Shown here: positions 34,159 through 44,279 of the stretch, one piece after another
Position numbering within the stretch: the stretch's first letter is position 1
How the letters are laid out: the number at the start of each line of letters is the position of its first letter
NCBI GenBank assembly: GCA_902800965.1
Contig: CADCGK010000003.1
Coordinates: 1 to 64,000, forward strand
Direction of reading: 5' to 3'
Source: an uncultured Bacteroidia bacterium
GTDB taxonomy: Bacteria > Bacteroidota > Bacteroidia > Bacteroidales > F082
Length of the DNA stretch: 64,000 nt
Made by a program: the position numbers and the translations under genes
Notes under the pieces: generated by a model
Told to the model about the DNA's origin: nothing
Databases searched by the model: none
What the model saw: only the letters and a program-made list of their open reading frames with translations

Positions 34159-37100
34159 TTATCTGACGGGGACCACGTTGATGGTGTCACTCAGATAAAC
34201 CAAATAGGAGGAGATCTCCTTGTTGACCATCTGCCGAAGGACGGATTCGTATTGTTTCAGCTGCTTGTGGTGCTCATTAGATGGGACGCCCGTCTTGTAG
34301 TCCAACAGGATGATTTTGTCAGGAAACTCCGCATACCGGTCGGGTCGGATGATGCCATATTGACGTGAGAGGATCTCGCATTCGTTTTTGATCTTGGCTT
34401 GATCGGAGAAAGCTTCGTAAATCATGGGGTGAATGACCATTTGCTCGAAGAGGCCCCGGAGCATTGAGGCGGTCTTTGAGTCAATGACTCCTGAGGTGAG
34501 GTAGGGGTCCAGCACGTGTTTTATGTCGTTGGCTTGTTGGACCTCCGACAAGGCTTGGTGCACGAACTCACCCCATTCCACTGGCTGCATCTTGTTCTCT
34601 TTCGAAATCCAGAACATGCTTGGTTCCGGGTCAATGCTGATCTTGTCGAACCACTCGCAGGATGAAGATTCATTGTAAATCTCTTTGATGGGTTCTTCCT
34701 TATTGTTGTCTTCAACTTTTCGGGAGTCTGGATCGCCATAATGATCGGGATGTTCCTTGAGAAATGCGTTTAATGGACTCTTATCCATGTCCTTGGCTTC
34801 GTATGACAGGATGTGAAGACGTTGGCGTGCTCTTGTGAAGGCAACGTAATTGATATTCAGGTTGTCAAGACGGACTTTATCGTGCTCCTCTTCAACGATA
34901 CGTTTGGTTTGTGGACTCCACTTGGCACTGTCGTCGGTGATGGTGAACTGCACCTGGTCGATGTTCGGAATGGGTTCGAATCCCAATGCTTCAGGCGTGA
35001 TCCATATAGAACTGGCTTTTCTGTCGTCGATATTGTCCTCCACAAAGGGGTAGATCACCACAGGGAAAGCCAATCCCTTTGATTTATGGACGGTCATGAT
35101 GCTGACGGCATCTGCGTTACTGCTCAACACTGAAAGGCTGTCTTTTTTCTTGTCCCAATAATCCAAAAAGCTGGCGATGCCGGTCTCGTCAGAATACTGC
35201 CACTTGTAAACGACATCGAGTAGGAAGTTGAGGAAGGCATCGCCGATAGAATGGAAATTGTATAGCCTGATCAAAGCTGAACAGAGGTCGTAAAGGCTGT
35301 ACGACTTGGCTAATAATGATGCGAAAGTATTTGGCTCCAGACCAAAGACCTCTTCCATGGTGATTCTCCCCTTTGCAATACTGTCGGCCTTGTCAAAAAT
35401 GCCGTCCACGATGCCGTTGAAACCTTGCTGGTGGGTGGCGTTCCAGTAATACAGCAATGATGCGATTTTGGAACTGTTGTCACTATGGATCAGATAGTCC
35501 AACGTGCTTATGATGAGCTGAACTTTTTCGGAAGTATTGATCAGAATGGATTCTGCGGAATAGATGTCGATGCCGTTTTCGCTCAGATAATCAGCGATCA
35601 GAACGCCGATTTTGTTGGTGCGTACCAATATGGTGATGTCGCTTTTCGGAAAACCGTTTTCGTTGAGTTCTTCAATCAGTTCTTTGATGCGTGAAAGCAT
35701 TTTTTCATTGCCGTCGTTGTTGTGCTCGAACAGCTCCACTTGCACGAATCCTTCTTCTTTAAATTGGCATTCCTGCTTGATGGAGACCTGCTTGTATTCG
35801 TTTTGGTCCACATAGACTTTACGACTTTCTTCAGGAAGATACTTTGAGCTGAATTCAAAGAAACTATTGTTGAACTCAACGATATTTTTAAAAGACCTAA
35901 AGTTTCTGTTTAAAGCATTGAAGTCGAAGTTGTTACAAAAAGCCCTCTCGTAATTGTCAAAAATGGGGCTGTTTTCCGGTTTGCCATAAATCAACGGGAG
36001 CGCAGTGATCTGTCCCACCTCGCCATTACGCCAGCGGTAGATGGATTGTTTTCCGTCGCCGACAATCATGTTCATGTTGTTGTTGGAAAGGCTGTTCTCA
36101 ACAAGTGGCATGAGGTTTTGCCATTGTAGTACGGAAGTGTCTTGAAACTCATCAATGAAGAGATGCTGGATGCGCTCTCCGATCCGCTCGTAAATGAAGG
36201 GTACGGAGAAATCGTCCATGATTTGGTTGATGCGTTTGTTGAACTCTGAGATATGGACGATCTGTTCTTCGCAGATGTAATTGTCCATCTCGTTATTGAT
36301 TTTCGAACGCAGGGCATAGAAACTCAACAAACTGAGTTGTTTTTTATAAAACAGGAAGGCGCCGATTTGTGATTGATATGCCTTGAAAAAGACAACGAAC
36401 GTCTTTTGGAACAAGCGATCCAGTTCTTCCAATGCGGCGATTCCAATGCGCCTAGGAAGTGTATCTGAGAACCAGTCTGAATCGCCTGCAAGTATTTTTG
36501 CCAAGCTATCACCAACTGGGCTGTATTCCTTGTGCTGCAGCTTTTTGAAGGCAGAGAGGCATGAGCTTCTCGACTTTCCTTTAAAATCATCTTGGGTAAG
36601 ACCATGTGTGTCTAGGAATGCCGCAAAGTCCTTGGTAAATTGTTGGCACTTGTCCTCAAACGCTTTGGTCTTTTTATGAAGGAAAGCCAAGGTTTCATTG
36701 TATTGTTCAAGGCTTTCAAAATGGTTTTCTTCATGCTTTTGGAAGGTCTTTTCCTCTAACAGCAAGTTGACAAAATCGTGAAGGTTGATGTCGATCCGGA
36801 GGCTTTTCCCGCTGTCGAACTTCATTTCACCGAAATCCTCGATGATTTTGGTAAGGAATGGCTCGGAACTTCCGATTTGTTCCCCAATACGTTCAGTGAT
36901 GGCATCGGCCACTTCGTCTTTGTCGATACTGACATTGTATTGGGAGGGCAGTCCCAAGTCCTTGGCGAAGGAATGTGCAAGCGTTTGCACAAAGGCGTCG
37001 ATGGTGCTGACACAAAAGCTGCTGTAGTCGTGGAGGATGTGCTGAAACAGCGATCCGGCATTGGCTTTAAGTGACTCACGGCTGAGTTGCAATTCATTGA

Positions 37101-37353
37101 TGAGGTCAGCTTCCATGCCTTTCGGTGCTAGGTCGGGATTGCTTTGGATGATGTCGTTGAGCTGTTGCACGATCTTCTCCTTCATCTCGTTGGCTGCCTT
37201 GTTGGTAAAGGTGATAGCGAGGATGTGGCTGTAATTATTAGTCGAGGCACTGTCTTTCAAACACAGCTTGAGATATTCCTTGACGATCGTGTAGGTCTTT
37301 CCTGATCCCGCCGAGGCCTGATAGACTTTGAAATTGTCAGTTGTTCGGCTCAT
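34159..37353 (-). CDS. UvrD-family helicase-nuclease (AddA/RecB-like)
   Basis: The 1064-residue protein starts at ATG 37353 (MSRTTDNFKVYQASAGSGKT), overlapping the end of the TamB gene by 17 bases; the longer frame is rejected. Walker A is GSGKT (16-20). Further superfamily 1 motifs are ILAITFTNKAANEMKEKI, FIDEFQDTSVLQW, GDGKQSIYRWR, VSIMTVHKSKGLAFPVVI and VAFTRARQRLHILSY. Near the C-terminus RPDRYAEFPDKIILLDYKTG is the core of a PD-(D/E)XK nuclease of RecB/AddA type. It would resect double-strand breaks and foreign DNA. The usual AddB partner is not adjacent. Confidence 0.92.
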   Translation of the reverse strand: MSRTTDNFKVYQASAGSGKTYTIVKEYLKLCLKDSASTNNYSHILAITFTNKAANEMKEKIVQQLNDIIQSNPDLAPKGMEADLINELQLSRESLKANAGSLFQHILHDYSSFCVSTIDAFVQTLAHSFAKDLGLPSQYNVSIDKDEVADAITERIGEQIGSSEPFLTKIIEDFGEMKFDSGKSLRIDINLHDFVNLLLEEKTFQKHEENHFESLEQYNETLAFLHKKTKAFEDKCQQFTKDFAAFLDTHGLTQDDFKGKSRSSCLSAFKKLQHKEYSPVGDSLAKILAGDSDWFSDTLPRRIGIAALEELDRLFQKTFVVFFKAYQSQIGAFLFYKKQLSLLSFYALRSKINNEMDNYICEEQIVHISEFNKRINQIMDDFSVPFIYERIGERIQHLFIDEFQDTSVLQWQNLMPLVENSLSNNNMNMIVGDGKQSIYRWRNGEVGQITALPLIYGKPENSPIFDNYERAFCNNFDFNALNRNFRSFKNIVEFNNSFFEFSSKYLPEESRKVYVDQNEYKQVSIKQECQFKEEGFVQVELFEHNNDGNEKMLSRIKELIEELNENGFPKSDITILVRTNKIGVLIADYLSENGIDIYSAESILINTSEKVQLIISTLDYLIHSDNSSKIASLLYYWNATHQQGFNGIVDGIFDKADSIAKGRITMEEVFGLEPNTFASLLAKSYSLYDLCSALIRLYNFHSIGDAFLNFLLDVVYKWQYSDETGIASFLDYWDKKKDSLSVLSSNADAVSIMTVHKSKGLAFPVVIYPFVEDNIDDRKASSIWITPEALGFEPIPNIDQVQFTITDDSAKWSPQTKRIVEEEHDKVRLDNLNINYVAFTRARQRLHILSYEAKDMDKSPLNAFLKEHPDHYGDPDSRKVEDNNKEEPIKEIYNESSSCEWFDKISIDPEPSMFWISKENKMQPVEWGEFVHQALSEVQQANDIKHVLDPYLTSGVIDSKTASMLRGLFEQMVIHPMIYEAFSDQAKIKNECEILSRQYGIIRPDRYAEFPDKIILLDYKTGVPSNEHHKQLKQYESVLRQMVNKEISSYLVYLSDTINVVPVR

Positions 37354-40300
37354 TGTCTTCGGGATTGGAAGTGTCAGTGGATTTTTGCTGTGTGATAACG
37401 GGGCGGTTGGGGAGGATGGCATTGCTGCGTTTCCTGAACAGGTCACGCAACCTGTCAAAGCTCTTCTTGTAGGAAAGACCGATTCCTTGTGTGTAGGGTG
37501 CCATCTTGTAGTAAGTGTATTGGTAATAGATGGTGTTGTAGTTGGATCGGTTGAAGATCTGTGCGCTCAGGCGTCCATCTTTGGTGATTTTGTAATCAAT
37601 GTTGACGTCACCGATGATGTTGGTGGTGTTCGTGTTGTTGGTGGAGTTAGGGATAAGGACGCCGAAGTTGGTTTCAATGGTCAGACGGTCATCGAAAAGC
37701 TGCTTCTTCAGGTCAACGGTCATCTCATCATTGCTCAGGTCGTCGCCAGCCGTATAGTTGAAGTTGATGTCAATATCGCCAGTGAACTTAGAGATGAAGT
37801 CGTTAAGCTGTCCAGTGATGATGTCATAACTATTGACGGAGCTTCCATAGGTGAACGAGTTCAAGACCAACAGCGATACGGCTTGCATGAGCATGTTGGC
37901 TTGGTTGTTGGTGTCGATGACATTAAAGACGGCCATTTGAAGATCTTCAGGGGCGTTGGGAAGTCGTAATCCGAATGTGATGTCAGGGTTGAGCAACTTG
38001 TTTTTCAGGCGTACCAGACACTCCACTTTGACGTTGCTGGATGTCATGCTGGTTGAATCGATAAGACCCAAGGAGCCGAGGGCGACTTTGGTTTGATAAA
38101 CGCCGGTGGCATTGATGATGCCATTTGTCGGACTGCCGGTCCAGGAGATTTTGCTTCCAGGATCCAGAATGAAGTTCTTTCGGATGACGTCTTTGATGTT
38201 GAGAGAGAGACTTCCAGAGCTGATGACGTAATCGCCGATGAGTGACATGTCGTTGGTGGCGGTGGCGAGGCTGAGTTTGATGTCGCCGTTGCCTCTGGCT
38301 TCCATGTTGCCAAGGCCATTGGGTAGAGATATCTTGACCTGCGCGTCATTGTTTACGTCTAGATCCATGCCAATATGAATATTGTTGGATTCTTTCTTTT
38401 TGACAGGCTGCTCCACGATGGTATCTTGTTCCGTTTCGGCAGCCTTTCTGTCCACGAAGGTGATGAACTCGTGCTTTTTGACACTGGAGTTGCCTCCGAT
38501 GGGGATGGTCATGTCGGTTCCTTTTCTTGTCTTCGCCTTGATGTCGAGCGACAAATTGTTTGTTGGTCCTTCTATAACGACGACGCCGTTGGCGATGGCT
38601 GTCCCGTAAAACGAAGGACTCACACTGGCATTGGTTGCCAAAGCAAGGAAGTCGTCGGGATATAGCTTGAAGTCAAGATACATGTTCTTGAAATGATTAT
38701 GTAAAATTCTTCCAACTACATTTGCAGTGTTGCCAAGGGTGTCGGTGAGTGTGAGATCGCTGAACGAAATGAGATTGTTGGTCAAGGTGATGGTGGGGCT
38801 GAAGGTGTAGAAGGTGTTAAGGAAGTTGATCTTGCATCCGCCGTCTTTGACTTTGAGTTTGCCTTGAATGTCAATGTTTTTAGGCGATCCCTTAATGCCA
38901 ATGTTGCCAAAACAATACCCTTGTAAGCGTTGCGCGATGTTGCCAAGGAAGGGGGCGGCTATGCCGAGATTCAGGCTGTCGACATCTAACTTGAAGTCAA
39001 GATTGTCGGTTTCACGTCGTGGATAAAACACTCCGGATAGATTCAACGCTCGCTGCAACTGGTTGATGAGTCCTAAGTCCACTTCGATGGATTCATTGGC
39101 GTTGTTCCATTGGCTGGCAATTTCAACATTGCCATAATTATGACCGTCGAAACCAAAGTTCAAAATGTCGAGATTGGCAAAGATGGTCATGTTGTTTTTC
39201 AAGTCGTTGACCTGGGCGTTGCCGTAAACGAAGCCGTCGATGTCGAGGCCGAAGCCTTTGTAGACGCGGTCGAAGGTGGAAAGGTTGAAGGCGTTGAAAT
39301 CGACGGATAGGGTGTCTTCCTGCGTCATGGGAAGCATGCCGTCGATCTTCAGGCTTTGGTTGTGGCTGATAAGCTGAACGTTCGAAAAACGGACTTTGTC
39401 GTAATTGACATCAATATAGTTGTCGGGATGCACGGTCCAAACAGTGTCGTTTAGCACAATGTTCGCTTGGTTAATGCTGAAATGTCCGCCACCAATCATG
39501 GGGATGTAAGACATGTGGACATCGGCCTTGCTGTGGTCGTCTTTGGTGATGTCATCCCAAAACAGATTTGCCTTGATGCTGTCGTTTTGAAGCATGGCTG
39601 TGATGCTCATGTTGTCCAAACTCAGCCTAGAAGGTTCTTTCTCGGTGCTGTCGCGCAAAATGATGTTGTCCACGCTGAATCTAGTGATGGATCTTCTAGG
39701 TGAACTAAGACTCTTGCACTCGATGTTGTTGATCTTGATGTTGTTGATCTTTACGTATTTTGAACGCATTGTCAAGTTCAAGGAGTTGGACCTTGAAGTA
39801 AAAGTGCCCTTCAGCGAAGTGTTGTTTGCCACTGAGATGTTGGGGGCAAACATGTCGGTGAGTGGCTTAGTGTCAAACACCGTCATGTTAACGATGAAGT
39901 CTTGGTCGGATGACTTACCGCTTTCTTCAAATTTGGCGAGGTCATCGGTCCATTGCGGTATTTCGACATAATGCTGGACATATTGCTTGAATGCCGTGGC
40001 GATGGTGGCGAAATCCATCTTGCCTGCCATCTCGAAGCGGAGGAAGTCGCAGTCGAGATTGATGCGTTTCTGCATCAGCTTGTCGTTGATGATCGAGGCG
40101 TCAAGGCTTTCCATATTCAACTTGCCCTTACTGTTCCTGAAAGTGAAACCGTCGATGAACAACGTGCCTTCGGCGTTGTTGAAGTTGTTGAGGCTAGTGG
40201 CGTTGGCGGTGATGGAAGCTGAAATTGAGGCAGCTGGATCGTCCTTAATGAGGTTGAGTTTGTGGAGGTCAGCAGAAACGATGTCGGCATGGAAATTCCC

Positions 40301-41827
40301 TCCGAGTGCCTTGGGATTGCTGAAGTCGAGGCTGCCGTTGAAATCCATCTTTAATTCTTCGTCGTCAATCTTGACAAGTCCATCGAACCGGTTCTTGAAT
40401 AGGTTGCCGTTCAAGTCAATCTGATTGATGTTGCTGCCGAGCAATGCGACATCAACGATGGAGCCGTTGACATCGAGATTCAAGCCGTCCGGGGTTTGTT
40501 GGGCTTTGACTTCGGCGTTCAAGTCGAGGTCGCCGATGATTTTGGATGCGTTGGCCAAGAGACCCACATTGATCCTGTCGGCGTCCACGTGACCTTCAAA
40601 GACGTTGTATCGCATCTCGTTCAAACGTTTCTCCAAGGTGGCGCTGACATTGCCGATGGCCGAGGTGGCAGAAAGGTCGGCGTTGAATCTGTTCATGGAT
40701 CCTTTGAAGTATCCATTGATTGTGCCGCGTTCCAATGCCGACAAGGAAGGGGGAATCGGGATGGTCTTGGAAGGAATCGGAAGGTGGAAATTGCTCAGGT
40801 CGTTGATGGAGTAGTCCAGCCTGTTGATGTTCAGCGTATGCTGACCGTTCTTGAAATCCAACGGCTGTAAGGCGAGGCTGCCAGAGAAGCGTGTCTCTTT
40901 ACCAAAGGCTAGCTTCAGGTCGTCAATGTTGAAGTTTTTGATGGGCCCTTTCATCCATCCTTCAAAATGGACGGGATCGGTCATGTCATATAAGATCTTC
41001 GAGAACGGACCCAGGTCACTGACTTTAACGGTTGAAGGACGTATCTTGGTATCGAAGTTGACCGTATTAACGAAGTCGCTGAAGTCCTTGAAACTGCTAT
41101 ACAGCATGTGGAGATCGGTGTTCAGTTTGGTGCTGCCGGTATGTACTTGCAGCCCGTCAAGCAGGATGCCGCGTTGCGAAACGGTTGCCTGCGACTCCAG
41201 ATGGTCGAGTGTGAAGCCACTGATGTCGGATGCTGAAAGATGATGGATGAGGGCGTTGATGGAGTCGCCGATAATCACGAGGTTCTCCACGTTGAGATTG
41301 ATGCTGTCCAAATCAATGTGGGCGTAATCCATCTCGTGGTTTTCCGTCTTCTCTGGCTTGTCTTTATTCTGGTTCCAGAACTGAAAATCGACATTGTCCA
41401 GAATGATCCGGTCGATGCGGACTTTGGTGGTGGTCTCCTTTTCTTTCTTTTTATCGGAGGAGAATGCGTCTATCAGGAACTGGAGATTCAGATGCTCGTC
41501 GCCCTCGTAGGTAACCAAATCGGCTTCAGCATCTTTCAGTTCCACACTGCTCAAATGGATGTCGCCATGGATGATCTCTTCCATCAAGGGTCGGACCTTG
41601 AGCTCTCCGATATGCAATAGATTGTTGTTATTCAGGTCCTTAACGGAAAACTGATCAATATGGATGGTGAAATTGGGGGAAATGTACAACCTGCCTATCT
41701 TGACATCGGCGCCAGTTTTATGAGAAATGTAACCTCCTGCGATTCTGATGGTAAACTTCTGAATGATAGGGTCTTGGATGGCCACAAAGATGCTCATGAT
41801 GAGCGAGATGATCACCACAATCAGCAC
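37337..41827 (-). CDS. TamB-like translocation/assembly module (DUF490)
   Basis: This 1496-residue protein has one N-terminal membrane helix (LIVVIISLIMSIFVAI), a long beta-helical repeat region, and a C-terminal TamB domain (about 1100-1440) with MAVFNVIDTNNQANMLMQAVSLLVLNSFTYG, LNDFISKFTGDIDINFNY and DDRLTIETNFGVLI. TamB-type proteins bridge the periplasm and move lipids or outer-membrane proteins. Start is uncertain: the only standard codon is a GTG at 41825-41827. An in-frame basic stretch just upstream (RLKIIKKKIIHSIL), typical of TamB N-termini, has no ATG, GTG or TTG, so an ATT start is possible. The gene is divergent from tsaD. Confidence 0.88.
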   Translation of the reverse strand: MLIVVIISLIMSIFVAIQDPIIQKFTIRIAGGYISHKTGADVKIGRLYISPNFTIHIDQFSVKDLNNNNLLHIGELKVRPLMEEIIHGDIHLSSVELKDAEADLVTYEGDEHLNLQFLIDAFSSDKKKEKETTTKVRIDRIILDNVDFQFWNQNKDKPEKTENHEMDYAHIDLDSINLNVENLVIIGDSINALIHHLSASDISGFTLDHLESQATVSQRGILLDGLQVHTGSTKLNTDLHMLYSSFKDFSDFVNTVNFDTKIRPSTVKVSDLGPFSKILYDMTDPVHFEGWMKGPIKNFNIDDLKLAFGKETRFSGSLALQPLDFKNGQHTLNINRLDYSINDLSNFHLPIPSKTIPIPPSLSALERGTINGYFKGSMNRFNADLSATSAIGNVSATLEKRLNEMRYNVFEGHVDADRINVGLLANASKIIGDLDLNAEVKAQQTPDGLNLDVNGSIVDVALLGSNINQIDLNGNLFKNRFDGLVKIDDEELKMDFNGSLDFSNPKALGGNFHADIVSADLHKLNLIKDDPAASISASITANATSLNNFNNAEGTLFIDGFTFRNSKGKLNMESLDASIINDKLMQKRINLDCDFLRFEMAGKMDFATIATAFKQYVQHYVEIPQWTDDLAKFEESGKSSDQDFIVNMTVFDTKPLTDMFAPNISVANNTSLKGTFTSRSNSLNLTMRSKYVKINNIKINNIECKSLSSPRRSITRFSVDNIILRDSTEKEPSRLSLDNMSITAMLQNDSIKANLFWDDITKDDHSKADVHMSYIPMIGGGHFSINQANIVLNDTVWTVHPDNYIDVNYDKVRFSNVQLISHNQSLKIDGMLPMTQEDTLSVDFNAFNLSTFDRVYKGFGLDIDGFVYGNAQVNDLKNNMTIFANLDILNFGFDGHNYGNVEIASQWNNANESIEVDLGLINQLQRALNLSGVFYPRRETDNLDFKLDVDSLNLGIAAPFLGNIAQRLQGYCFGNIGIKGSPKNIDIQGKLKVKDGGCKINFLNTFYTFSPTITLTNNLISFSDLTLTDTLGNTANVVGRILHNHFKNMYLDFKLYPDDFLALATNASVSPSFYGTAIANGVVVIEGPTNNLSLDIKAKTRKGTDMTIPIGGNSSVKKHEFITFVDRKAAETEQDTIVEQPVKKKESNNIHIGMDLDVNNDAQVKISLPNGLGNMEARGNGDIKLSLATATNDMSLIGDYVISSGSLSLNIKDVIRKNFILDPGSKISWTGSPTNGIINATGVYQTKVALGSLGLIDSTSMTSSNVKVECLVRLKNKLLNPDITFGLRLPNAPEDLQMAVFNVIDTNNQANMLMQAVSLLVLNSFTYGSSVNSYDIITGQLNDFISKFTGDIDINFNYTAGDDLSNDEMTVDLKKQLFDDRLTIETNFGVLIPNSTNNTNTTNIIGDVNIDYKITKDGRLSAQIFNRSNYNTIYYQYTYYKMAPYTQGIGLSYKKSFDRLRDLFRKRSNAILPNRPVITQQKSTDTSNPEDNEPNN

Positions 41828-41856
41828 AAGGATACTATGGATAATCTTTTTTTTAA

Positions 41857-41864
41857 TAATTTTG
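41857..41864 (+). promoter_or_regulatory. -7 promoter element (TAATTTTG) for tsaD
   Basis: TAATTTTG lies 19 bases before the tsaD ATG. It falls inside the possible upstream extension of the divergent TamB gene. Confidence 0.45.
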
Positions 41865-41883
41865 AGCCTCCAAATTTCAGTTC

Positions 41884-42915
41884 ATGAACGAATACATTTT
41901 AGGCATCGAATCATCGTGTGACGACACTTCTGCCGCTGTTCTTCAAGGCACGTGCGTGCTCTCCAATGTCATTGCCGGACAGAAGGTTCACGAGAAATAC
42001 GGGGGTGTCGTCCCCGAATTGGCCTCGCGTGCCCACCAGCAAAATATCATCCCCGTCGTTGACACGGCCTTAAAGGATGCAAATATAAATAAAAATCAAT
42101 TATCTGCCATTGCTTTTACACGTGGACCTGGACTTTTGGGCTCATTGCTCGTAGGGACTTCATTTGCAAAGGCTTTCGCGCAGACGCTAAACATCCCGAT
42201 GGTGGAAGTCGATCACATGAATGCGCATATTTTGGTGCATTTTGCCACCGATGCGACGCACACTGAGGTGCCCGACTTTCCGTTTTTGTGCCTAACCGTA
42301 TCGGGTGGACACACCCAAATTGTGGTCGTGAAGGACTATTTCGACATGGAAGTCATCGGAAAAACCATCGACGATGCAGCGGGTGAAGCTTTCGACAAGA
42401 CGGCCAAAATCTTGGGCTTGCCATATCCTGGAGGACCTGTCATTGACAAATTGGCCAAGATTGGCGATCCGAATGCTTTCAGTTTTGCCAAGCCTAATAT
42501 CCCTGGACTGGATTACAGCTTCAGCGGATTGAAGACCAGCATTCTCTACACGGTGCGTGACAACCTCAAGCTGAATCAGAATTTCATTGAGGAAAACAAG
42601 GAAAACCTTTGTGCATCGGTGCAGAAGACCATCATCGACATCTTGATGAACAAGTTGGTGAAGGCCAGCAGGCAAACGGGTATCAAGACGGTGGCCATCG
42701 CTGGCGGTGTGAGCGCCAATTCCGGTTTGCACGATGCCATGCTGGCCATGGGCGAGAAGTACCATTGGAAGGTCTTCATCCCTCGTCTCAGCTATAGCAC
42801 CGACAATGCTGCGATGGTAGCTGTGGCAGGCTATTTCAAATACCTCAAAGGGGAGTTTGCTTCGCAAGACCTAACGCCTTACGCTCGACAAAGCTTGAGG
42901 GGAGTAGAAAGCTGA
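41884..42915 (+). CDS. tsaD: tRNA N6-adenosine threonylcarbamoyltransferase
   Basis: The 343-residue protein carries the full TsaD/Gcp signature: ILGIESSCDDTSAAV, VVPELASRAHQQNI, FTRGPGLLGSLLVGTSFAKAFA, the metal-binding VDHMNAHILVHF (HxxxH), LCLTVSGGHTQIVVV, GEAFDKTAKILGLPYPGGP, YSFSGLKTS and VAIAGGVSANSGLH. It makes the t6A37 modification of ANN-reading tRNAs together with TsaB, TsaE and TsaC, none of which is nearby. Length is standard. A short tactcct-type repeat array separates its stop from the convergent dgt gene. Confidence 0.98.
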   Translation: MNEYILGIESSCDDTSAAVLQGTCVLSNVIAGQKVHEKYGGVVPELASRAHQQNIIPVVDTALKDANINKNQLSAIAFTRGPGLLGSLLVGTSFAKAFAQTLNIPMVEVDHMNAHILVHFATDATHTEVPDFPFLCLTVSGGHTQIVVVKDYFDMEVIGKTIDDAAGEAFDKTAKILGLPYPGGPVIDKLAKIGDPNAFSFAKPNIPGLDYSFSGLKTSILYTVRDNLKLNQNFIEENKENLCASVQKTIIDILMNKLVKASRQTGIKTVAIAGGVSANSGLHDAMLAMGEKYHWKVFIPRLSYSTDNAAMVAVAGYFKYLKGEFASQDLTPYARQSLRGVES

Positions 42916-42919
42916 AAAC

Positions 42920-42952
42920 TTACTCCTCACTCCTAACTCCTAACTCCTAACT
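42920..42952. repeat. 7-bp tandem array (actcctc / actccta) between tsaD and dgt
   Basis: About four units of actcct(c/a) in a row run into the stop codon of dgt (42947-42949). The same heptamer family occurs at 10147 and, reversed in strand, at 60530. Confidence 0.7.
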
Positions 42953-44275
42953 AATTCCCCGCAGGTCCTTGTAAAGTTGCACGGCATAGAGATCTGTCAT
43001 GTTGGAGATGAAATCCAGCACCGATTGGACCTTGTAGTACATGCCTTCGTGTAATGGCGTAAACTGCTCGGGTATCAGGCTCAACAACTTTTTGTTGTAT
43101 GCTTTGTCAGGTTCCAAGATGGCGCCGATGAATTCCTCGAGTAGTGTCCCGATGACATTGAATCCGGTCAATTCGATTTTTACCACGGATGGGTGACGAT
43201 AGATGTCTTTGACGGATTGTTTGCGGCATTCTTTCAAGGCGTTTTCCTCATGTTCGGGAAGATAGGAGATCAGGCTGTCTTTGAAGCTGCCTTCCATGAT
43301 CTCGTCGTAATGAGCCACAAAGATGTCGCTGGCCAAGTTGACCAGTTTGTTGATCAAGGTGGCTCTCAGGAAAGCCATGCGTTCGTTCAGGTCGCTCACT
43401 TCACGATACACCTCGTCTTTGTGCTTGAAGACGTTGGAATCTTTTGTGGGGTCGAAGAACGACATGAAAGCATGTTCGATGGTCTCTGTGCTGATGATAC
43501 CCCGTTTGTGGGCGTCCTCCATGTCGAGGATCAGGTAACAGATGTCGTCGGAGGCTTCCATCATGTATGACAACGGGTGTCTGGCATAGACCAGATGCTC
43601 GTCGTCGATCTTGGGGATGCCGCATTCGTGCATGGTTTCCTCGAAAACCTCTAGGTCGGAATAAAAAACATTGTATTTTTTTCTGTTGCCTTTGTTGAAA
43701 GAGGGGTAGGGGTATTTGATCAAAGAGCCTAAGGTGGCGGCTGTCAGCGACAAACCTCCAGGGCGGCGACCGTGGAATTGGCTGGTCAGCAGATGGAAAG
43801 CGTTAGCGTTGCCTTCAAACGCGATTAAATCGCTCCATTGCTCTGGGAGCATGGTGTTTTGGAGTTCCTTGCCTTTGCCGTCCTTGAAGAAGCTGCCAAT
43901 AGTGTCTTCTCCGGAATGGCCGAAAGGCGGGTTGCCAAGGTCGTGAGCGAGGCATACCGTGGAGACGATGGTCTCGATGTCGGACTGGTGCTCTTTCAGT
44001 TCGCGCATCGCGTCATTGCGAGCAATATCTATCAGTTTCTGAACGGTCCTACAAGCTATGGAACGCCCAACGCTGGCCACTTCCAAGCTGTGGGTCAAAC
44101 GGTTGTGGACCATCTGGCTTCCAGGAAGGGGAAACACCTGTGTCTTGTTCTGCAGTCTTCGGAATGCACTTGAAAAGATGATGCGGTCGTAGTCGCGTTG
44201 GAAGGAGCTGCGAATGTCGGCGCTCTTGTGTGGCGATGCGTAGCGGTGGGTTGAAAGGAGGTCGTTCCAGTTCAT
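42947..44275 (-). CDS. dgt: deoxyguanosinetriphosphate triphosphohydrolase (dGTPase), HD superfamily
   Basis: The ATG at 44275 gives a 442-residue protein that begins MNWNDLLSTHRYASPHKS, a typical Dgt opening, followed by RSSFQRDYDRIIFSSAFRRLQNKTQVFPL. HD-domain metal ligands are seen in NRLTHSLEVASVGRSIA and CLAHDLGNPPFGHSGE, later YMMEASDDICYLILDMEDA. The enzyme hydrolyses dGTP to deoxyguanosine and triphosphate and can restrict phage replication. Upstream in-frame codons (to 44323) lie in the promoter and are excluded. It shares an overlapping divergent promoter region with the unknown gene at 44329. Confidence 0.94.
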   Translation of the reverse strand: MNWNDLLSTHRYASPHKSADIRSSFQRDYDRIIFSSAFRRLQNKTQVFPLPGSQMVHNRLTHSLEVASVGRSIACRTVQKLIDIARNDAMRELKEHQSDIETIVSTVCLAHDLGNPPFGHSGEDTIGSFFKDGKGKELQNTMLPEQWSDLIAFEGNANAFHLLTSQFHGRRPGGLSLTAATLGSLIKYPYPSFNKGNRKKYNVFYSDLEVFEETMHECGIPKIDDEHLVYARHPLSYMMEASDDICYLILDMEDAHKRGIISTETIEHAFMSFFDPTKDSNVFKHKDEVYREVSDLNERMAFLRATLINKLVNLASDIFVAHYDEIMEGSFKDSLISYLPEHEENALKECRKQSVKDIYRHPSVVKIELTGFNVIGTLLEEFIGAILEPDKAYNKKLLSLIPEQFTPLHEGMYYKVQSVLDFISNMTDLYAVQLYKDLRGIS

Positions 44276-44279
44276 AGCT

